Source: Rotaria sp. Silwood1 | Taxonomy: Eukaryota > Rotifera > Eurotatoria > Philodinida > Philodinidae | Reading direction: 5' to 3' | Length of the DNA: 64,000 nucleotides | Assembly: GCA_905250075.1 (NCBI GenBank) | Contig: CAJNOP010000187.1 | Coordinates: forward strand, 62,001-126,000 | Shown: positions 21,886 through 34,800 of the stretch, one piece after another | Position numbering within the stretch: the first letter of the stretch is position 1 | Layout of the letters: each line of letters opens with the position of its first letter | Notes under the pieces: generated by a model | Databases searched by the model: none | What the model saw: the letters and a program-made list of their open reading frames with translations, nothing else | Told to the model about the DNA's origin: nothing | Translations under genes and position numbers: made by a program

Positions 21886-24800
21886 TAATACTGACAAAAA
21901 TGTCAATAAAACCACTTGTGCTATGTCCTAGCACAAACAATTAAACGACATGAAAGTACTTTTTTCCATTCGATCTGACTAATCAATCATATAAAAGAAT
22001 TATTTAATTGAATTTATTAATTAAAATAATAATATTAATCTAGAAGAATCTTGAATATTACAAGGAATTTTTTAAAGTTTATTTTGATATGTAAAACTAA
22101 TATTTTTTTATTGTATGCGTTTTAATACTCATGACTTTTTTTTTTGAATATATTTTTTTTTTATAAAAAAAACCCTAATGAAAAAAAAATGAAGAATTTA
22201 GTTAGAATCAGCTTATGACTTTTTAATGAATCGTTTTAAGAAGCAAGCACATATTATATGTGCTTTTATTTAACGAAAATTGCTTATGCACTTTTGATTT
22301 ATAAGCAAATATCTGCTAGTTATTTCAATATTATCTAGGGATAATCAAGTTATACTTTTTATATATTTACAATTTGAATTCATTTTTAATGAATCTCAGT
22401 CGATGGTAAATTAGTATTAAATAATAAGAGTATACAAGAATAGACCATCAATAATTATTTAACGAGAACATGCTGAACATGTTGTCATTGGTCTACATTT
22501 CTATAATGAGGGATTTTACAAGCCGAGTTCGAACGTTTTATTGTTTTTTTTCTCAATTCAGTAATTCCCCTTCCTATAAAACAGAGCGTACAACTTTCTC
22601 TAAGATTCGGTTCATCTTAATAAAAATGTTGCGATCGACCACTTGAGTTATCGGTGGATATTGAACATATTCAGATCAAATTAACCATCTCATCAGCAAG
22701 CTAACAAAGGTTAAAATATGAGCTCATTATGACATCATAGGATTGAAGTATACAAATTTTAAGATATATATAGTATACATTATGTTGTCTTGTAGAATTT
22801 TCTCTTACAATGCTTTATTTCTATTTGAAACATAATTTATCTTATGTAACTCGACGAGCTCTATCCAACTATGATGAAAAAACGAAAAATGAATTGTACT
22901 GAAATTATGAGTTTGTTGACATGTTGTACACACTTTGAAAGTCAAAAATCTCAATCCATGCTCATCATAAGCAGTTCATATTTCGAGTTTTATTAGTTTA
23001 CCAATCAGAACTTAGATTTGACACGGCTAAATTCAATATTCTTGAGTTACAATATACATCATTCCATTGTATGATTTTATATCCAAGTATTTCTTTCTAT
23101 TGATTACATTAATACGAATTAAAATGTTTTATTTTAAAGAATAAATATAAATCATAGGTAATATGTTAATATCAAGAAGAAACTTTTCTGATATTTTTTT
23201 CACATATTTTGGCATCATTTTATGAAGATGATAGAAATTAAATTTATTTATTGATGAGTGAAAACTTTATTTCCTTTTTTTCTTGCAGCAGAGATGCAAT
23301 TAGTCTGGATTTCTGATGACCGGTATCGATTGTATTTCTGCGCATTTATAGCTATTTAGTTTACCCTTTACAATTTACTCATGAAAAAGATCAGCATCTG
23401 TTGCAAATATAAAGTTTTTAACAATATAACATTTTCAGATGGATAAAATGATCGTATGCGATTAATTTTCAAACAACATTATAATGCACAATGATAAAAA
23501 TCAATTATAGACTTGTCTTCATCGATAACAAAAAAACATCAGATAGATAGACATTTGCTTTTCGTGCTAAAAATCATATGCGACTTCTTTTTCACCATCA
23601 GAAATATTATCAAAATCTATTACACAACTAATCATCAACGGGGTGAATCATAATGATGGCAACATCTAATATATTGCAAATATCTCAACATAGATAAATT
23701 GTATAGTCTTGGCTTTTTTTTAAAGATGTGCCATGAACTTTACTACAAGAATAGTAATGAGAAATCCCATTGAATTAGTTTGATAATTTTTTATAAGGCT
23801 AAAAACGAAGCACTGTGTGCTAATTAGTACAATCCCATGTAAAAATTGATAAAAATTTAACGATGTTAACGAAAAAAGATATTACAATTTTGACCGTGAA
23901 AACGTGTTAAAAATTTGCTTTTAACGAAACTTCACGAGTTATTTCACGTTAAACTGTTTCTAACGAGAAAACATGCGTGAAGTTTCGTTAAAAGCAAATT
24001 TTTAATGCGTTTTCACGGTCAAAAATGTAACATCTTTTTTCGTTAACATCGTTAAATTTTTATTGATTTTTACATGGGATATATATCCCATTATTTGGAG
24101 AGAAACAAGAATGAAAATAATATTGACTATGATTCATATATATCGACACCAACAAATAGTAAAATCTTTAATTATGTTTTTTAAACATGAGTAGGGTCTT
24201 TGAATGCTACTAATGAATTTTTTCAATGACAAAAAGTAGAAATCTCGGTGATATCGTTATTGCCTAATATAAAAACCGATAAAGACGCTTTAGAAACATT
24301 GAGTGATGTATCTTTTGGTTTTTAAAGCTTTCTCTTTCTCGTTCTTATGATCGACAATAAAGATATAACGAAGGCTCTTACTTTTTGTTATCTAAAAAAC
24401 TCACCAGCATAAATTAAAGAATCTTTTGATGTAAAAGCAGTAGGTATTCTATGACACATATAAAAAAAAAAGTAATTTAAAGTTTCATGATTTGTTGATG
24501 CCGATATATATGTAAAATAATCAATTTTATTTTGACTTTTGCCTTATAAAAAATTCATAAAACTAATTCAATAAGATTTCTCATTACCATTGAAAAAAAA
24601 TCAAGATCATATGATTTATTCGTACTGAAATATTTGTCAAAAATACTAAATCTTGCAATCATTAGAACTTATCCGATATATTATCTTGGTATTTATAATC
24701 GAGATAGAACTATTACAATGATTATCGATTTGCTAACGTTGAATTTTCTTAATTTCACATTATAGAAGATTTTATTCATCATAGTTTTAATTCTATGATT

Positions 24801-25877
24801 TAATCTAATTATTTGACCATTTTCTTCTTTATTATTCTTGTTTTATCCATTGTTTACATTGAATATATTACACAACTATTTTTTTAAATCATCTATCCAT
24901 TAGTCGATCGTCAATAATAAAGTGTTTTTGCTAATAGCTAAACTATTGTGAGTGACCATTCTAAATTACAGTAGTTCTTTCTTTTTTGTGTCCATCACTT
25001 TGTTTTGACAATTTTGTTAAATAATATTAGATCTCAATTCTAATATATATCGTTATAAGTTCATGTATGTGTCTATATTAGAAAAATATAATTATTATAT
25101 CGTTGAATTGTTATACTTACTGATTGAGTACTATTGATGGATTAGTGATTGTTCACAGACAAAGTTAATCTGCTTTATGTTTATTCACGTTTCTTTCTTT
25201 TTCTCATCGAGTGCCATACAAATTCTTCTATTAAACAAACACTGTTGATCTATATAGCACAAGCGGTCAGAAGAACATGAAGTGGCATGCGCATATATCT
25301 TTATACATATATACATTTGTACATGTAATAGCAATGATTTTGGGCAGATGTACCTGCATATGTATAGGAAGAGAGAAAGAAAAGGAAAAAAAGATGATGA
25401 ATTTGTAACTACTAGCGGTATGTGTCGATTGTCAAAATGCTCATATATTGTGTGTTATTCTCTTTCTCTTGAAAGTATAAGAAGCACAAATGCTCAAGTT
25501 TTTCTATTATTTTTTTTCTTTCTGTCTATCGTTCTTGCGTTCTCTGTTCATATGAATATTAATGATGTGCCTTTAGCTTTTTTCGTTTCTTTTTTTTCTT
25601 TTCTTTCCTGCTCTCTTTCTTTCTTTTTTGGTCATCCTGTCGACACAATTCTGTTACGATTACGGAGAAGCAAACTCAACCACCGATAATTGTAAAACAC
25701 TATCTAGGTTCATGTTTTTTTTTATTTTATGTACAAATACAAATAGGTTGATTTGAACGTCAAAATATTCATTAATTGTTTTAATTCTTCTCTATTTACT
25801 TGTCATAAATCAACTGCGGTATTACAAAAAAAAGAAGAAAAAACAAAAAACAAAAATCAACAATAATTATCGAACGC
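21886..25877. other. 4-kb spacer between genes A and B
   Basis: AT-rich and without a supported gene. It contains the hairpin element at 23834-24078. The stretch 25180-25690 is pyrimidine-rich and probably belongs to the gene B promoter or leader. A 135-codon open frame there is low-complexity Phe/Ser and is not called. Confidence 0.55.
23834..24078. mobile_element. hairpin element with CCCATGTAAAAAT termini
   Basis: A 245-bp almost perfect inverted repeat. The left arm, starting CCCATGTAAAAAT and passing through TTTAACGATGTTAACG, GACCGTGAAAACG and AACGAAACTTCACG, is repeated inverted up to ATTTTTACATGGG. The loop is about 30-40 bp. Arm identity is high enough to imply recent origin or hairpin-dependent maintenance. 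Non-coding. Confidence 0.8.
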
Positions 25878-28800
25878 ATGTTGTTTAAAGTTGTTTTTCT
25901 GACATGTTTATTGTTAATTAAATTTTTCATACAACCAACAACATGCGCTCTATCAAACAATATACAAAATCTTGAATTTGATGATATTACAACACTATGG
26001 GATAAATTTCCATCCATTATTGATAAAATTAAAGAGACTGGTACGTTGTTTTTTTTTATAATAAAAAAAAAATGAAGGCTTTAAATATGAAGGACATACT
26101 AAAACTAATATTTGATATCTTTCAAAGACTATGAAATTTACTTTACATTCAACTAAACCTCATTATGTATTAATGATTGAGTATGTATGTATATAAAGGT
26201 ATACATTACAAGAGATCATATTCCTAGTCATGTAGAAGAGATTGCGATGTCTATTGTATGCTGAATAGCATAAAAATTAACATATCTGTGAATGAGACTA
26301 TTGTTTTTTTTTCGATATCATGTTAACACTCAATAATACAGATTAACTTAGATTTTGATATTTTAGTTGATTTCTAGGTTCTAAAAGAACGATTTTCCGT
26401 AAAAAAATACTATTTGTTTCTCTTAAATATTTCAACATTTCTGACAAGTCTTATTGTTTGCGACTATTTTGCAGCAGTGTTCAGACTTCCAAAAAAGGAA
26501 ATTTCGAAAGTTTCGGAGATTTCAAGCATTTGTGTTCGGAATTGTACGTTACTTCATAAAATGATGTAATTTCCGAAATTTCTGAAATTTCCGTAATGAC
26601 GTACTTACAGAAATTTCTGAAATTACAGAAATTTCTGAAATTACAGAAATTTCTAATATCTCTAAAAACTTTTGATTTGCACTGCTATATGATAATCAAG
26701 TTGATGGACATTTCAGAAATAAGGATAATTTCCTTTTTTGGAAATCTGAACATACCTACTATTTTGATACATATCAATTAACATAGTTGTTTATCGTAAT
26801 TTAATTTATTTATGTTACGAATTGTTTCATTTTTTCTTCTTTCAAGAAGATTTTTAACTTATCAAAAAGAATACTTTTTAAAATAAAATATACAGCTATC
26901 AAATGATTTAAGTAGTTGATTCACTTTTCGTTGTTTTAATGTTTTCTTTATTTATTTTATTATATTTTCAAGCTTTTATTTTTGATAGTATGCATTTAAA
27001 GATTTTTGTAATCGCTGACGGTTTTTTTTACAGATATTTGATGTCTGTTAGATTTTTTTGTTGTGTAGCGATCTAATCTCTTCTTGATAAATTTTATTAC
27101 TATACACTTGAATACCAGTTATTGATTTATTGTTATTTTGGCACATGGATTAACAGTAGTCTATGATTTCTACATGAAAGTCACCGAATACTTGAAAAAG
27201 TAATCATTTGTATTGAATGATAAAATAACAGTAAATAAGATGTGTTCAACATTTATTTATTTATTTATTATTCTTTTAGTATTTTCATTTCATATAATTC
27301 TAATTAAGACATCATTTTAGAAACATTTTTTGAGTTATCTTCTGCCGACTGAATTTAAATATGCAATATTTAATTTCAGGAGTTCTTGATTTTCTAGTCA
27401 ATATTCACGCGAACGATTTCTAGGGAATTTCAACACAAATTTCGTTAGAAATTCTATAAGAACCTAAGATGAGAACTACAACAGCTGTAACTGGTCACAT
27501 ATGATGTCTTTATTACAATATTCACATGTGCTACTCATTAGTGAGAAAATAGTGACTTTCTCTTTCATCCTTCTTTTCGTAAATATAAAAACAGTTTATT
27601 TTTCTTTAAATAAGACTTATTTCTGCAGTTGTCCTTGAGATAGACCTAAATAAAAAATGAAATACTTTTTTTTTTAAATATAAGCTACCGTTGTAATTGT
27701 TGTTGCTATTCGTCTGAAAAGAGGATAATTGATTTCTACTATAATATTTACCATTGCCATTATTCTTGAAATTGATGTAAATAAAAAATTACATGTCATT
27801 TTTCTAAATACTATTTACCATTACAGTTATTGTTGCTTTCAAACAAAATAAAAAACATATATAATTGATTTTCTTTGAGATAATATATACTTTTACAGTT
27901 GTTTTTGAGATTAATCTAAATGAAAAAGAAGATCAATTTTTTTTAAATACTACTCACCTTGAAGCCGATATTAAAATCAATCTAAATTACAAAAAAAAAT
28001 AGAACCGATTTTCTTACGTTGATGTTAGTTGTTGCAAAGATTAATCTAAATAAAAAGAATAAAATTTATCTCTTAAAATAACATCTACCAATGAAGATGT
28101 TGAGATAATTGTTATCAATAAAAAAAAAAACTAGAATTATATTTTTTGGATTAGTTTTTTGCCGTTGAAGTTGTAGTTAAGATTGATCTAAAGAGTTCTT
28201 ATGTACTAGAGACTTACTAAAGATTTCGCAATTTTCCGAGGTCTTACGGATGATTCTGCAAGAATGAGTCGATTAGGGTTCAAAGAAAAGAATCATCCCA
28301 TAATAATCTTCTTTCTTAATCTATCACGTATATCTAATCTTTCCTTTCCTTGCTCAATAACAAATAGTGATAATATATAACAGCTAAATGATACTAAAAT
28401 CGCTATGAATATTTATAAAATAGTGCTTGAGATTAAATAGTTATTCATCGAGGTATTTTCAATTTTGGTGATTCTCGCTCGAAATAAATCTATGAGAATA
28501 AATAGCTAGTTGAATGTCAATTAAAAGTGTATCACTAAAAAATATACATGCACATCTCTGTTAACTATTCAGACCGAAGACAAAAGTGTTGTTAACGATC
28601 GTAGATAATATAAAGCAGCGATAATTGTCATCTTTGCATCGGTATTTTTCTTTAAGCTTGTAAAATGGTACAAAAGTATAAGAAATAATAACTGCATGCT
28701 AGCGAAAGAACAGGCTAAAGAACTACGATGAAAATTATCGTAGTAAGATACCGTTTCCGACAGTCGGATTGATCGTCCTGAGCATATTTGATCAATTTTC

Positions 28801-31800
28801 TCTAAAGAAAAATAGTATCTCTTCTGAGAATGAACTATTACGATAATAACATCGATAGTTATTCATCATTATTAATCTTTGAGGACTAAAAACGTTTATA
28901 TTACATATTAAAAGATGTTATGAGTTTTTTGCTAATGTTTTTTCTTTAGTTAATAGATTTCGTTGTCCAAAAGGATGGAAACGTTTAGGTGGCTCATGTT
29001 ATTATCTTCCTAATTTTACATCGACATATATTACTGCAAATCATACATGTAATCATCTTCATTCTAATCTTTCCAATCTTATACAAATACGAAATGCTGT
29101 TGAATTATTCTATGCTGCTCATGTTTTAGCAAGAAATGATTTATCATCGTTGATGGTTTCTATCGATCCAAATTTATTCAAAGGTAAGCAATATTGTTTT
29201 TTTTCTTGAAGTAAAACTAAAGAAAAACATGAAAAATTTCTTTTTAAGGTAAAAAAATTGCTGAAGTGTTGATGAATGATCAAGGTCGATGGAATCGAAT
29301 GAAATCAAAATTTCATGAAGTACGTGTTAAATATCGAAATTTAAGACAAAAAATTGTCGATCGATTAAGTTCAACTGGCTTACGTATATTAACACGTTCG
29401 AAAAAAATTAAACAAACACAATCTCAACAACCATTGATTCATGATGAAAATCAAGTCAATAATAAACAATCAAATATAACCAATATAAGTTTTTCAAATG
29501 AAACAACAATAAATATAGGCTTAATTATTAATAATAGTAATAATAATAATGATGATGATGATGATGAATATGAATATGATGATCTTGATTCATCAGATGA
29601 AAGTGATGAATTTGAACAGATTGATGATATTCATGGTATTTGCGATCAAGTTGCTTGGAATGCTTTAGATGATAGTTCAACTGTTTACATTCTAACAACG
29701 TATATTGTATCAGATAAAATTGTCTGTTCATTAAGTGATGTTGAATCTAACACTGAATATCATCATATTTGTGAATATGGTTTGTAATTTCAATAATAAA
29801 AAAAATCAAATAGATTATTTTCTTTGTGATATATAGTGCTTGATTTTTGTTTTGCAAATATTATTTGTGGTAAACATGGACATTGTGTCAATACATTAGC
29901 AGGTTTCAAATGTTCCTGTTCATTTTTGTATGGTGGTCTTCTTTGTGAGAAAAGTATGTAATCGTTAAACTGACTTTTCTATATAATGTGAATCATAATA
30001 TTTATGTGAATATAATTGTTTCGTCATTGCAAAAAAAAGTCCTTAATAATCACTAATATTTTGATTGAAAAAAAAAATTTTTGTTTGTTATTTTTAGTCT
30101 CAGAACATGGTCAACAAATTGTCATCAGTCTTATCTTTATTCTAATTCTGATTGCTTTATCATTCAAACCAATTCGAGGTTCATTATGGTTTATTGTTAA
30201 AAAATGCATTAAGTAAGTCTTCTTATTAAGTTAAAAAAAGATTTTCAGATCGTCACATTCTTTTAGAAATCAAATATAAATTTTTCAAAATGCTTTAGAA
30301 AAGTTTTGAATTTTGGTTTGCACAATGACTGATAGAAATATGAGTGATATCATTTTTTTGAAATCATGCTCTTCTACTTTCTAGTTAGATAATCAAAAAA
30401 TTTCTTATGTTTTTATTTTATTTATGATAGTGCATTCTCAGATAAATCCTATATGGTGTTTTTGAAGGAATGCAATCTCATGTCTAAGTAAAGAAACAAA
30501 ATTGTGAAAGTCTCATATACGAAATCTATTTCACCGAAGTTTTCTTAAATATTCAGACAAATCAACACATTTGAAAAAAAAAACCAATATTCACTTTTTG
30601 AGCATGATAGTTTATTTAATCATATTAATTAATTTCAGTAGAATCAAAATATTGATTTTTCTAATAGATGTTGTAAAAAATATCGTCAAGGACGTGAACA
30701 AAGAAAAACAGATATCAGTGATGATAGACAACGCCTCGTACTCAGAGATAGGTAATTATCATTGGAATTTATAATTAAAATAAATAAAAATTATGTCTAA
30801 AGATCAGATAATGATATAAAACTTACTGATGCAGCACATTTACAACAAGTCAATGAAACATATAATCTACAAGAACGTCGTCCGACGATTGCTCAAGAAA
30901 TTATAGAATTTCTGTAAGTTATTTATAATTGATTAAAACTCAATATCTTTCTTTGTTTGGCTATACTAGACAAGAAATCTATCGATGCATAACGTATGCA
31001 ATATTAAATTTATCTTGATAGATAAAAAGTCTAATCACAATAGATAATTAAATGCACCTTACTAACTTAATTTACAACTATAGAACTATTAATAATTCTC
31101 TTCTTAGATACTTTTTTGCATTTAATATTTAATATTGAAACATTTTATTATGGCTTGTTTTAGTTTACCAAGAACTTCAAATCCATTATTAAATCCAATT
31201 AAACGTAATCTTGTTCGTAGTATCTGGGTTGGTGTTTTAAGTATATCATTTTTATCAATCTTATTTCTAATAACAACAATAATGTATTTGAAATCATTTG
31301 TATTTTATATAACTGATGAAAAAGAAGGAGAATTCTCAATTAATGATACAATTCATTTAGTTAAACAATGTGAAAGTATATCAGATTATCGACGAGGAAA
31401 TTTAATATTTTCTCCTTTTGCATTGACTTTAATATTTATTTTTTCTTGGTCAATAAAACGAGATAGCTTATGTAAAGATATGTGTGATGGTCGACCTGGT
31501 AAAATGTAGATTTGACTTTTTTTTCCGTTAGTAAGATTTTTTTTTAGGTTTATTATCACCTATTGAACCATTTCGTACAGGAAATCGTTTTACAACAGCA
31601 ACTGTTTTTGGAATTATTGCATATGAAGTATTAAAAATTTTTGAAGAATTACTTTTTAGCGCTGGTGAACCATCACATCAAGGTGTACTTGTTGAATTAT
31701 TGCAACGAATAGCTGTAGTCATTCTTGTCGGGTATAAGATTTAAGAAAAAAATAATGATGTTCTTTTGATTTTCTATTTATTTAGACTTCGATATTATCC

Positions 31801-34800
31801 GGTGCTTGCTTCTTTACAATTACGAAATATTGTTGCTCGTTTTTTCTCTTGTTTGTATATACTCTGTGATATTATATATACAATTGTACGAGAAGGTTCA
31901 TGTATGGGTTTTCTACCATTATCAGGCCAATATACGGTTGTGGAAGAAGCAAAACTTCGAAGAGTAAGTACATAAAGTTGTATATATTGACAAATAATGA
32001 ATATTTCTCAGAGATTTATATTTGAGTAAAAATCAGAATTGGTTCGAATATCGTTTTATGTTATTAGCTAAATTATCGTAAAATAGACGGATCTATGTTT
32101 GAGAAAAAAATTTTTAAAGCAGGTCTTCAGAGGTCTTTGATGGAATTGTAAAAAATCATCGAACCTACCTACGATTCTGATCTTACTTTATCCGATTGGG
32201 TTGCGATGGTTTTCTGGAGGTACATGAGACAAAATCTGAAAAGTATTTCTTAAGAAGCTTAAAAATACATCTGAGATTTTATCCTATGTACTTCGAGAGA
32301 AATTTTCAGCGTAATCAAAGGAGATAAGACGAACTCAGATTAAATCACTTTCGATAATCTAACTATGGGAATTCTTAAGTACATAGATAGTTATGATGAA
32401 TTATATCAAAAATTAATATTTTAGTATTCAATCCATCTATGGTCGTTCTTTACTCAAAAGATGAGCTCGTTTATTAGATTACCGAATTTCTCTTAGACTT
32501 CTACCCAAATATGATTATCTTTGGCATGTTATTTCCTATTAGTACAAAATCGTTTTCTGAGACTTCTGGACGATAATATTTAACTATCGACGAGGTTTCT
32601 CTAGAAGTTAGAATTTATTTTATTGAACAATTACTGATTTATAGTTTTCAAGGAGCAGTAGATAATTATTCTTCAGAGCAATTGCCACATTCGTAGAAAG
32701 GCTTAATGAATCCTTTTCAGAATTATGCATTTCAAAAGAACAATAGGTACCATTTAGTAACATTTATTATCGTTTTCTTTATTACGTAAACAATCGAAGT
32801 ACAGCTGTCGCTCTAACGTACATTCTTAGTAGAGTATGTACACACAAGTTGTTCGAGCTCTAGCACGTATGTTAGCTGATATGCAATGTATTTGAAGACT
32901 TTGCTCCATTATTTGTATGTCAATTATGAAAATTGTATTCAATTACAGAATTTTTAATAAATGAGAATGCAATGATCTTTTATCAAGAATACTTAGAAAA
33001 GTATCTTAAATAATAAATATATTAACTTTTGAATAGTTAATATCAAGTTAATATTACTGATATTTAGCATATTTTTATTAAGATAAAATGAAGAAATTGT
33101 TTAAATTAATTTTTAGGAACTTGGTACATGGTTTATTATCTATGGTTTAATAAAAAATATTCCACATTTCTTTTTTCTATCATATATTGGTGCTGAATTA
33201 TGTGTACGTTTTATATATGATTCTCTGTATGTGCCAATAAAAAAAAATAAAAGTATTTGGTCAGCATCTATCGTACAATCAGATGAATCAGAATTTGCAC
33301 AATATTATGTTACAAAATTATTTCGACGTAATCGTTCTATATCTCGAATACTTCCACAACAAAATACAAATATGGATAATCTAATTGATTATCAATATGA
33401 AACAAATCAACAAAATATAAATAATCAATCACGTATTAAAAAATTTTTTGATTTTTTCTATTATTGGGATGATGATTTTCGTTTTACAACAATAGCAACT
33501 TGTACTTATTCAGTAGCTTTTGTTTTTCTTTATTATTTGGCATGTACATTTTTTTTTCTATATACTTCAAGAACAACAGGACATATTTCATTTATCAGAT
33601 ATTATATTGAACATTCAGCCAATGTTGGTAAGTAGTTTAAATGTTTATTGAAAAACATGTTTTTGTTTTTTTTTTTTATCAATAATTAGTTTTGTTTTAA
33701 TCATATAGAATTAAATGATTCATTTACTTTGCAACGTGAAATAATATTAAGTGCTATTATAACGGCAATTATATACGGATTTCAATTATTTGTTGGAATG
33801 CAAAATTATAAAAAACATAAATTACAATTATATCAAGGTATATATGTTGATGTTCCACCAGCAACAAATTTTAAACGAAGTTCAATTGCATCAAATTCTG
33901 TACATTATTCTGGTTTTCTTGTTGGATATATGGCATGGGGTTTTGTTATTTGTTTTCATTTAATACTTTTAATATTAATTGGAATAAAAATTCTTTCATT
34001 ACAAATTCGTCAAATTGAATTAGCACTTGCTATTATTGTACCTATACTTGTTATTTATTTATTAAAAATGCTTAGTATGACATCAGCTGGAAAATTTATA
34101 TTTATACAAAAATTAGATAATAAATTAAATTTAAAAAGTCGTAAAACTTATGCAATATTTGTTTATTTTAGTTTTTTTGCTGGTATACTTTAATGATAAA
34201 AATTGCAATAAGATATTTATATATGTTTGTTTTTGTTTTCTTTGAAGATTGTTTTCTTGGTATGGCTTCATGTATTATTCGATTGATTAAAGCAACATTT
34301 CTTAATGTAGTATTTATGGCTCGACTTGATTGGAGTTTTCTCGGAAGACCATTAGAAAAATTTGGTAAGCTATTTAGTAACATTCTGTTAGACAGAGATT
34401 TGTTGATATTTATCTAATATGAGAAAAGAAATTATTATAATTGGCAAAGATAGAATGTACAAATAGATCAGATGAGATTGATAGCAATCAAAAAAAAAGG
34501 AGTGAAGAATTCTAAAATATTGTCTTTTTCTCTATACGAAATTTAATAATTCGTTCCTAATATTTATCTCATGAGAGAATTTTATTTGGAAATCATTAGG
34601 TGTTCGTTAGTAAAGAGTGAAAAAACTATTTAAATCGACAAGGAAATTAAATTTCTTGAAAAAATAACTTTCGATTTAGACTAGAGATGTCAATGATGGT
34701 GCGATACTGGCAATTTCTTTTTTGTAAGGATATTGTAAAGTTGTACGAATTTGTACGCGATTTGAGTGTCTACAAGTTCAATAGTTAGAACCGTAGTGAA

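Larger units (their letters stand above)
26041..28949. other. gene B intron 1 (2.9 kb), repeat-bearing
   Basis: Contains a hairpin element (26477-26755) and a degenerate tandem repeat (about 27625-28195). No supported exon. Confidence 0.65.

Noticed and set aside
25282-25689. 135-codon open frame upstream of gene B
   Set aside because: Pyrimidine-rich DNA giving low-complexity Phe/Ser/Leu; no domain, no splice context and no counterpart upstream of gene A. Likely promoter or leader sequence.
32090-32360. Weak inverted repeat in gene B intron 10
   Set aside because: Blocks such as GATTTTATCCTATGTAC and its partner pair only loosely; too many mismatches and gaps to call an element by eye.
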